A DNA stretch of 64,000 bases, from positions 42,550,488-42,614,487 of the forward strand of contig JAJLRJ010000004.1 of assembly GCA_024195265.1 (NCBI GenBank), written 5' to 3'. Below, piece by piece: positions 46,616 to 57,183 of this stretch. Below the pieces are notes generated by a model, which was not told where the DNA came from, made no database searches, and saw only the letters and a program-made list of their open reading frames with translations. The position numbers and the translations under genes are program-made. Numbering within the stretch: position 1 is the first letter of the stretch; every line of letters begins with the position of its first letter. Source of the DNA: Dendrophyllia cribrosa. Its lineage: Eukaryota > Cnidaria > Anthozoa > Scleractinia > Dendrophylliidae.

Positions 46616-47606
46616 CTGTTGGAAAAAGGAATCATATATGTGTTTTGTGAGTATCATAGAAACGATAGAAATAAAGGTGACGTTTTTCCAAACTCAACAA
46701 CGTACAATGTCAGCGCAAGTAACAGAGTTATTATTTTTCATTTCCAGCCGGTTAAACAGTAATTGTATTAATATTCTCTAATAACAGCAGTATTTTTCAA
46801 CTGCTTACAAGTTGAGAGCACACTGCGAGGATCACAAATTTCACTCATGTTTATCAAAATCCTCTTTAACATCGAATTTTCCAAAACTCAGATCTGTTTC
46901 GTTTGAAGTTCTAACATGGATGTTTTTGTCTCATAGCCAGGTCAGGAGGTGTTTCCAAAACCTTGAGGATTTCTTGCAGGAAAGAGTGAATTACTTTTAA
47001 GTAATTTAATCGGAGAATTATATTCAACGAATAAGGAATTAAAATTCCTTATTCGTTAAATATAATTCTCCGATTAAAAGAAAGGATATAAACGGATAAT
47101 TGAAGAGTGTATGGCAAGTCAACCAAGACCAGGATCCCGAGGAGGATCAGGATTCTCAGGAAGACCGGGGCCAGAGTGACCTCCTGGTAAACATGGACAG
47201 GAGCCGGGATAATCGGCTCCTGACATGGACCATTGTGCACGGTGATATATAGGTGCACGTGATTAACAGATATATTAACAGATACGCAGTTGCGGATGTC
47301 TCCCTTTTTATTTTGCAAAGAAAATAAGGCCCGAGGGATCTTACTTACTTTCTTTATCCCCCTCCCCCTCCTTTACAAAATCTGGATCGAACGTCTGGAT
47401 CGTGTCTATACAATCAAGCATCCCTGACTATTCCTTTGGCACTTTAGAATGTAGTGTGATGACATCTCTCAGATTTGAATGCTTTATGAATTCCAAATAA
47501 GGAGAGAAAGGCTTAGCATATCTTTCTCAGTCAAACAGTGAATCGGTATCATCCAGTTCATTATCAATTTGACATGACTATTAAAACCTATTTAAAATAA
47601 ACTTAC
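46616..47606. other. TPR-CHAT intron 5: no gene
   Basis: Contains a 36-bp-arm hairpin at 47005-47078 and otherwise nothing supported. Confidence 0.55.
47005..47078. repeat. Near-perfect hairpin, 36-bp arms
   Basis: TTTAATCGGAGAATTATATT and GAATAAGGAATT on the left are mirrored on the right with a 2-base loop and about one mismatch. Confidence 0.9.
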
Positions 47607-47732
47607 CGTGCTTTTTAGAATTTGAGTTTCTGATCCATCCTTCACTTTTTGTTCCTCTGTTTCATGTTGCTTGTTATGTCCTTTGACACATCCACTTATT
47701 AATTCCAACAACGTCTGGTTATTCTCGTCAAT
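47607..47732 (-). CDS. TPR-CHAT exon 5 (end of N-terminal TPR unit and linker)
   Basis: An acceptor-like ATCAAAAG ends at 47733, the donor GTAAGT starts at 47606, and the 126-nt frame reads IDENNQTLLELISGC then a charged linker. IDENNQTLL directly continues the GLA of exon 4 as a TPR helix would, which supports phase-0 joining. The donor leaves phase 0, whereas the next exon needs phase 1: one G seems missing at the junction, a third single-base lesion. Confidence 0.55.
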
Positions 47733-48536
47733 CTTTTGATAGTCAAGATGTCTTACATGTTTTTCTTTTTATAATGTAATACGCGTGTGAACATATTCAA
47801 ATGTAAGAGAATTTGGTTTTATCGACTGAGTCGATAAGGTAAATTATCCACCGTAAAAAGATTCGAGAAAGCTGACGTTTCGAGCGCTAGCCCTTCGTCG
47901 GAGCGAATCAAGGGATTGTGGGTAGTGTGTGGTTTAATATAGTAGGTGAAGCTACGCTATTGGTGGAAATTTGGTGACGTGAAAAACAAATGTAAATTAG
48001 TTGAATGAAAAACGTTCGTTGATTCCGTGGGGTTTGAGAGTGCCGATTTGAAAGATGATTTTTTCACAGTTTCTCTAGAAACTAACCCTATTCAAATATA
48101 ACACGCGCAAAATAATTTTATTATTATTATCGTTATTATAAGTGGTAATAACAAGTGTACTCGAACAGGACCCACTCTAAGAAGAACGAGGATTCACGAG
48201 GACGTTTTTCTTTTCGCTGCTGCTGTGGTCCCTAACTGTTTACCACCGCGCCTACACAGGATTGACCAACTAGGGATTACATGTAATATTATTAAGCTTT
48301 GTAGCTTTACAACCGTTGCACTACAAGGAGCGTCCAAAATAGAAAAGATTCTGCAAACATACCAAATTTCATTTTGTAAAACTCTGAGTAACAAATAGCA
48401 CCATAAGAAGGTACTGCTGAAGAGCTTCCATTTAAATGGTCATACGGTAGGATTAAATTCACAGACTCAAACGTTAGAGCCACATTTCATGAGTCAAGTT
48501 TGACTCTGGCAGTGAAAATGCATAGTTTTTAGCCAA
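47733..48536. other. TPR-CHAT intron 4, left part: repeats only
   Basis: Holds a GCTGACGTTTCGAGCGCTAG repeat near 47870 (related to 35248-35411) and one unit of the 117-bp repeat near 48395-48490. No exon. Confidence 0.5.
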
Positions 48537-48917
48537 GGCGGGGTTTAACCTGAATTTGAATGAAATTTTAAGAGGTTTAAAGAAGGGATAGAAGAAAGAA
48601 AATGATTTTTGGAACACCAACAGACAGTTGATACCCACGCAAGAGCACCCAAGGTTGCTACTGGACTTACTTGGTGTCCGTCTATTTATTATTAACTACA
48701 AATACTAAATCTTCAATATTTATTATTTCTCTAAATTTTACAAATCCTACTTCCTCCCCAAAATACCCAAAAATCACCCAAAAATTTACAAAACACCCCA
48801 TAACATATATTCATGAGATGAGGGAAGGGTTTTTGGATTGCTTGAAACGTGAACGAGATATTTCCATTAAAGCTATGTTAAATGGCGGGAAAATAGCATT
48901 CAGGTAAACCCCCGGCA
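48537..48917 (-). mobile_element. MITE family I, copy 3 (inverted), inside the TPR-CHAT gene
   Basis: Reverse complement of 40055-40459 over nearly its full length. The ends GGCGGGGTTTAACCTGAA and GTAAACCCCCGGC have diverged, and the TTAA flanks are no longer intact. Confidence 0.8.
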
Positions 48918-48968
48918 TTCAAATATGTATTTAAAAATACATATTTAATTCAGGGTAACTAAGGATAC

Positions 48969-49036
48969 GGCCAATCCTTTATCACACCACTCGATGGCTT
49001 CTTGAACCTGATTCAGATGAACACAGGCAGTCGCTC
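48969..49036 (-). CDS. TPR-CHAT exon 4 (N-terminal TPR)
   Basis: The acceptor ATCAATAG ends at 49037. The frame GATACVHLNQVQEAIEWCDK then GLA follows, and a weak donor GTATCC begins at 48968 (phase 0). Read through, it would stop after eight more codons. The residues match the second helix pair of a TPR. The weak donor beside a MITE suggests the intron may have arisen from, or grown by, transposon insertion. Confidence 0.55.
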
Positions 49037-49436
49037 CTATTGATAGCAATTAGTACATATTGAGAACAAGCAAGAGAAAATGATTTAAGAGAACAGAACC
49101 CCGTGCTCGCTCCATGATGATAATTTTCAATCTAACATTAGCTTGAGCATTTTGGGGTTTGAAATTTGCAATCTGAGGAGAGTTTTTGGGTTAGAAGTTT
49201 TGTGGTGACTTGTTTGAGGTGAAGGATTTTGGTGAGAACTATTTTGGGGTTACGTTCTGGACCGTTGGACATTTTGGGTCTGGTTTTAGCCCAATAGGAC
49301 GTTCTTTTGAGACTAAACCTTTGGTCTCATTCGCACCTCTACGTCAATATGATAGCTGATTACCCCCTGGGGTACTCCCTAACCTCAGGATCTTCCCTAG
49401 GGAGAGGACCGTATATACATATTCAAGAAATCTTAC

Positions 49437-49514
49437 CTCTTACAATTGCCTTTACAAAAGTTGGTTGTAATTCAGTAGCAGCTTTTGCATCATTCAGTGA
49501 ATCATGATAATTTC
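49437..49514 (-). CDS. TPR-CHAT exon 3 (N-terminal TPR)
   Basis: The acceptor TTTTCCACAG ends at 49515 and the donor GTAAGA begins at 49436; 78 nt, phase 1 at both ends. It encodes GNYHDSLNDAKAATELQPTF then VKAIVRG, the A/B helix pattern of a TPR. Strand, order and phase agree with neighbouring exons. Confidence 0.75.
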
Positions 49515-49957
49515 CTGTGGAAAAAAAAGATATATTTAAAGATAAATGAATGTATGAATGACAACGAGGGTTGCGGTGAATCAAAGTGTAAGCAATTACA
49601 ATCCTTAGGCTACCTGTTCCGATGAAGTTCTTCATTTTCTAAAAACACGCAATGTCGTGAAACAAAATAGATCTTTCGACCATAAAAAAGAAAGATATAA
49701 AGATAGCTCGATTTATAAACAGAAGCCCAAAACAATTGAACGACGTATCTAGCTACTAAGACAAAACTGCCCATGTTAAGCTCCGAAAAGGTACAACGAG
49801 CCCCCCAAGTATAGCGCCAGCACCACAAGACCACACCCACTTATGAATTACCCTGTTGCTGTTCCAGTGGTAAGATTAGTAATATAGGTAATGTGGTAAT
49901 ATCAAAATTTAAGGATAATACGAAATAACATAATGAGAATGACTCGAGGCTACTCAC

Positions 49958-50119
49958 CCAAATAAAAATGTGCAATGGCCCTGTTGTTGAACAGTTTGGC
50001 GTTCAGTTCTTCATCCATGCATTTCACTTTAATTCCTTGCGTATAGAAGTAAATGGCGTTGGTAAAATCTTTCTTTCTGTATTCATCATTTCCTTCACTC
50101 TTGTAAACCTCTGCTATGG
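49958..50119 (-). CDS. TPR-CHAT exon 2 (first TPR)
   Basis: The acceptor CATTTTCAG ends at 50120 and the donor GTGAGT begins at 49957; 162 nt, phase 1 at both ends. The product AIAEVYKSEGNDEYRKKDFT continues with AIYFYTQGI and NNRAIAHFYL, a typical first TPR of an N-terminal TPR cluster. It lacks a start codon and needs the upstream exon at 50902-50992. Confidence 0.75.
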
Positions 50120-50328
50120 CTGAAAATGAATTGTAGGCTTTTGACGCATGGCTGTTTTTTTGTTTTTACACCCCTTTTAACGTGACAAAAACATAAGTAT
50201 CTTTCTATGTAGAAGATCATTGAAATCGGACGATCAGCTGGTACCTGATAAAGTGTGACCAAATCCTTGTAATTCAGGTAACAGGCTGCACGAAGGTGTC
50301 AATAAACTATCACTGTCGCACCTTTAAA

Positions 50329-50620
50329 GGCCCGTTTACACATACACGATTTTTGATGCGATTTTTGTCGCGCTCTCCAATGCAACTTTTGTCGCAAGTG
50401 TAAACTGGCGGCGATTTCCTGTGCGATTCGGGTGCGACATTTGCTTTGATTTGCTGTGATTTCCCAAAAATCGCGCCAAGTTGCATCAGGTTTCGCACCC
50501 AAATCGCACTGAAATCGACGCCCGTTTACGCATGCGATTTGAAGATGCAACTTGCGCGCGACAAAAATTGCATCGACAAGTGCGACAAATTGCACAAAAA
50601 ATCGCCTGTGTAAACGGGCC
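50329..50620. mobile_element. MITE with GGCCCGTTTACAC ends in TPR-CHAT intron 1
   Basis: GGCCCGTTTACAC at 50329 and GTGTAAACGGGCC ending 50620. The interior is full of short GCGATTTTTGTCGC-type palindromes. Its ends resemble those at 33141-33516, as in hAT-like MITEs. No clear target duplication. Confidence 0.75.
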
Positions 50621-50901
50621 ATAACCTTATTTAGATCGCACATTCATTGGTCTCCTGGGACCGGGGTGATTTAGCCTGCGAGCAAGCTCTCGGGTTCGCG
50701 CCAACTCCCGCCTGCGAGTTCGAGAGCTTAAGAGCTTGCTATGGGTGTTTCTGAAGTTTTAGCATTTATTCCAAGTCTCTTATTTCTGCTGTTGATCTGT
50801 CCTTCTTTTACCCCCATACTTATGGCTATGAATGAAGCACTCCCTTTGGACCCAGTTCCAATTTAAATCGATGTGCTTCTTTTGGAGTTGTTTCCCTTTA
50901 C

Positions 50902-50992
50902 CTCTTAAAGTGTCGTCATCAAAATTCAGCTTATCTTCGGTAGCTGGTGGAACGTCACTTTCATGCTCCGCTCTGATTGGAAAGCTCGCCAT
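50902..50992 (-). CDS. TPR-CHAT exon 1 (start)
   Basis: ATG at 50992-50990 gives MASFPIRAEHESDVPPATED then KLNFDDDTLR, ending at the donor GTAAAG (phase 1), which fits exon 2. The frame extends upstream to another Met near 51022, but the 30-codon acidic leader from 50992 is a typical short N-terminus before a TPR cluster. An upstream non-coding exon cannot be ruled out. Confidence 0.55.
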
Positions 50993-51582
50993 GAATTCCA
51001 AGGGCTTGAAAATTGAATCCAATTTATATCAGCCTATAGAACAAAGTATATATTTCATTAAAACTCGTTGGAGTCAACCGATGTTTCGCACTTTGTTTTT
51101 TTTTTTAATTATTCAAAATCAAACTCAGGGACGAAGCTGCTTAGAAAGACCCGATGTCATTGAAGAAGGATTGGAATGGATTGACAGGGAGATGGATCGT
51201 GGACCGGCTATTATCTGCATACCGATCAACATGTGACATATCCTGGCTCACTAGATACACATTTTTAAATTATATCCGAAAACGGCAAACCCGCCAGATT
51301 TTCTCAAACTATTCATAAACACAAGTAATAAAAATAAACTAGTATAATGAAAAATTAGGAGCGCGTTCGGAAAGATGTTTCCGGGCTGTGACACTGTGTT
51401 TTTGTCCGATTTAGCACGACAGCATGGCAATTCTTCATGGAATGGAAGAAGGTCGAGAACAAAATTCCTACTTTTGGCTTTTATAAATGTACACTTCTCT
51501 AAGACTTCGATGATTTTAGAACTATAATAAATATTTTCTAACTCATTTAAAAAAAAATGCTGAAAATATCTACATGATTTCT

Positions 51583-51668
51583 GGCCGGTCACCCATCCCT
51601 AGGTTCTAATTCAGCCAAACAGGGATAAACTTCGCTGATCTGGCGAATGCTTTCATCACAGTGCCCAC
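51583..51668 (-). ncRNA. 5S-like sequence (5S-derived repeat), inverted copy 1
   Basis: On the minus strand, GATCAGCGAAGTTTATCCCT and GGGATGGGTGACCGG correspond to the A-box and C-box regions of 5S rRNA. Followed downstream by ATGAGTTAGAAAATATTTAT, a tail shared with 52395-52478. More likely a 5S-derived SINE or transposon part than a working gene. Confidence 0.5.
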
Positions 51669-51848
51669 GGGAAATATCGTTATTTGAAATACATTATACA
51701 CTAAAAGAAATCAGGAAAAGACTTGGACGAAGAACAAAACCTAATTATTTCAACTAATTCAGTCTCAGATTCCAGTCAATGAGTCAAACTGCTACCGTAA
51801 GTAGAAATGGAATTTTTGGCGATTGAGTGGCTACGAATTAGCCTGAAA

Positions 51849-52360
51849 TGTAATATTTCTGCGGCACGAGAGCAACAGGGCCTGTGTCCCGTTAGATGAT
51901 GGTGCATCATGGGTAGAACTGTGGGGTATATAAGCTTTGTATAGCACATGGTGGATCATTCTAGTCCGACACCGCTTTCACTCACTTTATCAATTATTTT
52001 GTCTTTAAATGAAAGAAAGAATAGGATATACAACTTAGAACATTAATTTAGAGCCTCGTAGGATGGGCCGTTTTGGAGCTTGGGCCTTGGTTCCTACTCA
52101 GATTTCCTGTCATTTTTTTCCCCAAGGGGTTTTTTAAGGCAGGTTTTTTCTGGCCTCCGTCTAACCACAGTGGTTTTGTGCGTGGTTGCTCAGCTCCGTT
52201 TAGGTGTTTTACTGTGATGGCGATTATTATATAACGTAGTTATCAATAGTTATTGTTTTCTGTATATTGTGCACTAAGGCTCAGTGTAGCACTATTTGCT
52301 GTAAATAGTCCCGGTGCTCGGCCGAAACCTGCAAAATAAACCTATTGGTATATATTTACA
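51849..52360 (+). mobile_element. Solo-LTR-like unit between the two 5S-like sequences
   Basis: Starts TGTAATATTT and ends ATATATTTACA (TG...CA with short inverted ends). It has a TATA box at 51927 (GGTATATAAGC) and AATAAA at 52335, near the 3' end. No 5-bp target duplication is visible, so the assignment is tentative; a stand-alone promoter is the alternative. Confidence 0.3.
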
Positions 52361-52394
52361 GTCTGTTGTGTAGTGAAGTCGAAATGCATGAGTT

Positions 52395-52478
52395 CCCGCA
52401 CTCGCTGGATCGGCGAAGTTGAGCCCTGTTTGGCTGAGTTAATACCTGGATGGGTGACCGCCCGGGAACCATTCGGCA
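52395..52478 (+). ncRNA. 5S-like sequence (5S-derived repeat), inverted copy 2
   Basis: GATCGGCGAAGTTGAGCCCT and CCTGGATGGGTGACCGCCCG follow 5S order and spacing. The downstream tail (ATGAGTTAGAGAATATTTAT and TTCTAAAATCAT) is shared with copy 1, forming inverted arms of about 170 bp (51510-51680 and 52370-52535). Confidence 0.5.
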
Positions 52479-52535
52479 TTTTTAGAATGAGTTAGAGAAT
52501 ATTTATTATAGTTCTAAAATCATTAGAATATGTAA

Positions 52536-53727
52536 ACAGTTTTCTTTGAATATTGATATTACTTAAATCTGAAGAAGCAGTGCATCGGGACGCGCAGCTT
52601 CACCGATTACTCATTATATACGGTAATGTTATGCACCAATCAATTCCGGCTGTTACCATCCCCCCCCGGCCAACCCCCGGGGATTTTTTTTCCGGCGTGG
52701 AACTACAAATTCCCCGCCCCCGAGCTGCCAGAAACTACAAATTCCCCGCCCATGGGCAACAGAAAAGCAACAAAAATTACAAAAGTTAAAGAAACATATA
52801 TTAAAAAGCACGTTTAATAACGTAACATCATTAATAACGTAACATCAGATCACCGAAAAGAAAGTTGCTGGCTCTGTGAAAGTTCTAACAAAACGTCTAT
52901 GAATCAGAATGCCGGTATAAAGACATATTTAACGTTGTGTGACAATATTCTGTTAACAAATTGCATATGCAATTGCCTCTGATTGTTGACAAAACAAGAT
53001 CTAGATCTCAAATCATCAAGATAAAAATTCATCGTGTAAAATACAGATTTCACCACGTGTATTAATAGAGCGTGACACGCTTTATAGACTTTATATAGAT
53101 CCCAATATTAAAGCCTACGTTGAAATACACATCAAGAAGTGTTTTTTTACCTTCAAACAAATTCTTTAACTTTGCAATACCTTGGTTTCGCCCACAAAAG
53201 TAGTCGGTTTCCCGGCGAATTCTTCCATTGTTTACTGACACGGCGACCGCATGGATCTGGCGATCTGTCAAGTTGTCCCCGCCCCCAACCCCCGGGGCAA
53301 CACGTTGTTGTACAAAATCCAATTACGAAGAACACCAATAAAAATATAATAACAGGCATTTTTTTCGGAAACAAGTTAAATCTATTTTTTTTTAATCAGT
53401 AGAATAAAAATAAATAGATAAATAAATAAAAACTTCGTAGCGCCAATTCTCGTCACGCTGTTACGCGGATTATACTACTGAGCACCGAAGCAACCAAATT
53501 TGCGGAAAGCGTGAAAGCGCGATCAAATTCCTGGCGGACAAAAGGCCCCTGAAAATCAAATTGTTGTCGAAACAGAGAAACAGACACAAGCTCGATTTAT
53601 TCCGCCTATAACACAAAATTAGGATCGTCCTCCTTCGTATAATGCGAAAAAACATTTTCACTGTAGTCAGTTTTTTGCATGCCTAAATTTCTGTCCGTTT
53701 CGCTTGATTTTAAAACCCAGTGAAACC
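52536..53727. other. No gene found
   Basis: Contains C-rich repeats (CCAACCCCCGGGG near 52670 and 53285), otherwise ordinary AT-rich sequence. Confidence 0.5.
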
Positions 53728-54905
53728 CATTTACTGTGCGAAACACTTTGATTTGATTTTGACATTTCCCATTGTGCAGCAACCAATCAGAAGCGACTCG
53801 AAACCGCAAGAAACCCAAACAAACCAAACGGTTAGTCACGAAACCACGCTTCTCTGTTTCCTCGCAAAAGAATCGTCGCCGCGTCGCTGTTGTTTTTTTA
53901 TTGCTAGTTAACCTTTCGTCTGTCTTTGTAAATGAAGCAGAAATCTGAGCGATTTTACTGTAACGGCTAAAACCAGACCGAATTTTTATCTATAACGTTT
54001 GCCTTATGCTTAGTTGTCGCGTTCATCGGTTTGTCAGTGTTGCACACAACATTTGTCCGTCGCGGCCGTATCGCAAAAACATTTAGCGAAAAAGCCGGAC
54101 AATAACACATGACAGTTCCTGAGGATTAGTTTCCCTGGAAAAAAGTGAATTTTCGAAAAAGCTATTGAGCGAGGACAAAATCGGCTGTTCCGGCGAATGA
54201 AAGTGTTAACTTTATATAATACGGCATGCAAATATGAAAGAATGTAACTACAGTACCGCGAACTTGCCGTAAACTTTTATTTCCAGCACGGTAAGTTTTA
54301 CAGCTACAACACAACGTTTCTTTTGCTTTGATCTCTTGCTGATCAGCAGCTAGCTACTTTGCCGTGTGTGGCTAATTGCAATACGGCCTTGCAAAATTAA
54401 AGGCGAGAATATTTATGATATCTGATAATTACAGAACACCAGATGAGGGTTTCTGTGGATCGAAAATTAATCGCCTCCTGCAAGTTTCATGACCTGACCC
54501 GCTGTTTTTTTTTCTTTTGCTTCCATAGGCTTTGAATTTCTTATTTTAAACTTTCGAATCGAACCTTGGCCGTTTGGGCGATTTTTTCTCAACGAAATGT
54601 CACAGGGGAAAGCTTTGTACGGCGTGACATGATCGCGCGCAAACCAATCAACCGCGAAAACAAAAAAAACAAAAATTTAAATTTTACAACGGTATAACTG
54701 CAAAAGAGAACAGACGGTTTGCTGCTTCAAATATTGAGACGATATATCAGCTACTATGCTCAAAAGTGAGTACTAATTACAGTTTGTTTGGTTCACTAAC
54801 CGTTTGTTTGGGTTTCTTGCGGTTTCGAGTCGCTTCTGATTGGTTGCTGCACAATGGGAAATGTCAAAATCAAATCAAAGTGTTCACGGTTTTTGGATTC
54901 GCACA
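53728..54905. mobile_element. Element with about 110-bp inverted arms
   Basis: Sequence at 53728-53838 (CCAATCAGAAGCGACTCGAA, ACCGCAAGAAACCCAAAC) recurs inverted at 54795-54905. The interior is non-coding. It directly abuts the next element. Confidence 0.75.
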
Positions 54906-54914
54906 GTAATAAAA

Positions 54915-55389
54915 GAGGGGGACATTGGGGGGCTCTGAACACCGCAACACCGCAAAAAAAATTACCGAACACCGCATCACCGCAAAAAAAGTCGACGAAA
55001 CACCGTCACCGCAATATATATTTTTGTCAAGTTACTTATAAATGAATAAGGCTTAGGATTGGCGACCGGCAGCATGATATTAAAGATTAACTAGACAGTA
55101 TTGGACTGCTTTTTGTTACAAATTAAACAGAATGGTACATGCTTTTCATAAATAAGTACGGAATGAATAACATATAGAGGCTAAATTTAGATCTGACAAG
55201 GGTCAAACAGGAAACAGCAACACCGCAGATAATTTCGTTCCACTGAACACCGCAGACTTTAAAGCGCAAACATCGCACACCGTAGGGTTTGTGATCACCG
55301 CAACACCGCAAGCTGGGATTTTATTCACCGCAACACCGCATAAAAAAATGAGCAACACCGCAACACCGCAAATCCCCAATGTCCCCCTC
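54915..55389. mobile_element. Element with GAGGGGGACATTGGGG ends and ACACCGCA direct repeats
   Basis: Perfect 16-bp inverted ends flanked by a direct ATAAAA (54909-54914, 55390-55395). Inside each end are many ACACCGCA units in direct orientation (at least 15 in total), unlike the palindromic satellites elsewhere in the window. Confidence 0.85.
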
Positions 55390-55395
55390 ATAAAA

Positions 55396-57079
55396 CAAGA
55401 TCATCATATTTGGAATTCATTTCACAGAGTCGATTGTAACGTTCTAGTCAATCTTGCCTTCTTTACATATATATATGATTTTAGGTCGTCTCGATTGGCG
55501 TCAGGAATCACCATTAAGCTGATTTCGTTCGGTTGGTAAGTGTTTGTCATGGTCTGAGTATTTTGGACGAGGTTAATTTGTTCAAGAAAAACAACCGGAT
55601 GCAGTAGAAATGGACAATTTCTCAGAATGAGAACAGCAAAACATAAAGTTTCTTAATAGTTCTAAAGACAATACGTACAATGTACTTTACTGTAGACATA
55701 CCGTAACTTTGGACGATTCTTTCAGCTTTTATTGTCTGACTGATAGATACATTGACACGCGTATAACTTGTTGTATGAGATGAAGATATGACTGCTTATA
55801 TTTTTATCTGAGCGATATTTTATACACAAATGCAGAACATCCAATTTCCATTACGTGACGCGTCGGTTTTTCGTTTTCGACTTTTTCTTCGTTTTCGTGC
55901 AGATCTTCATTTTCAAGTTTGATTGCGTCTTCGTTTCGAAGTGTGCGCAGTTTTGTGTGCAAGATTTTTTCTCAGTATTAAATCAAAGAAGGTACATGTT
56001 CACTAAATGTTAATCGAAGCTCTAGACATCGTATAGTGGAAGCACAACGTTTGTACTTCCACGATTTTCCAAGTTAGGAATAAAACAAAAAAAGAATGTG
56101 ATATTTCAGGCCGCATCAGTTTCTGAAAAATCCTACCACAAAACATTGTGAATACCTCAGAGGATCAAGCTCTGAGATGTTTTTGTGCATCTGCATTTCA
56201 TAACTGGACAGGAAACCTTAAATTATCCTAAACAAACCTTGTACTTTACAAGCATGTTTGTTTCCTTGTTTTGTTTCATTTTCCTATATCAGTGGAAGGT
56301 CAGGAGATTGTCATTCACGATCATAGTGTAATTTATAGTTGGTGTAAATAAGCACACAGTAACTTGCAATTCGTTGCAAAAACGAAATTCGGACTGCCCA
56401 CTGTTAAACAGAATGATTCAAGGATTTTTGGAAACGACGAGAAACAAGTCACTTTTTTTAATCACACACGATCACGTGACAGCTCCCCCAGGGAGCAGTT
56501 TTTTAACGTTGAATTTTCTAAAATTAACGAACTTTGCAGGTAACAAAACAGTAACAAAAGCAGCAGAATCTTTAAATCTAATAACGTTCCCTGGCAAGAC
56601 AACCCTTCTCTTTTAAAAATATAAAAATCTTACTTTCAGACTTTGCTTTACATCAGAGAAATAGTTTTGAACAAAGAGGGTGGTTTTTGGTGGTGTTTAA
56701 AAGGTACCAAATTTATTCAGTTACGTCCTGATCTTTTTGGTACAAAGAGGTCGAAATTTATTGACATTTTATACTTTTAAATATACTAAAAAAAATTATT
56801 TTCATAACATCGAAAACTTCCTGCGGGCAAATCACTTTTAGATTTTGTTCGAGGGTCACATTAAATCAGCTTTGAAACTCCAAAAATAAATAATTACTGT
56901 ACAAAAGTATAATTAACACTACAGAAGTGCATTTACGTGGCTAGAAACACTTTTCATTTTTTTTAATCCACAAGAGAAAAAAAGGGGAAAAAAAGGAAAT
57001 CGGGACTGAAAACGGTACAGAAATGGACTAAGAATCTGAGCTGCGTGCGTGACTCCGACGGTCAAGGATACCAACAGAG
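55396..57079. other. Upstream of TRIM copy 2: no gene found
   Basis: No exon, RNA gene or clear repeat boundary recognised. Confidence 0.5.
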
Positions 57080-57183
57080 GGATCCTGGGTACAAGCGCCA
57101 CTGTGTGTGTGTAACGAATATAACTTCCGCCTTTCCGAGAATTGTAATTGTGTTATCGCTATTCCTTTCTGTCATAAGAAGCT

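Noticed and set aside
47049..47318. Short collagen-like reading (PGGHSGPGLPENP) on the minus strand
   Set aside because: Only a few imperfect Gly-X-Y triplets, a stop soon after, and no suitable splice sites found.
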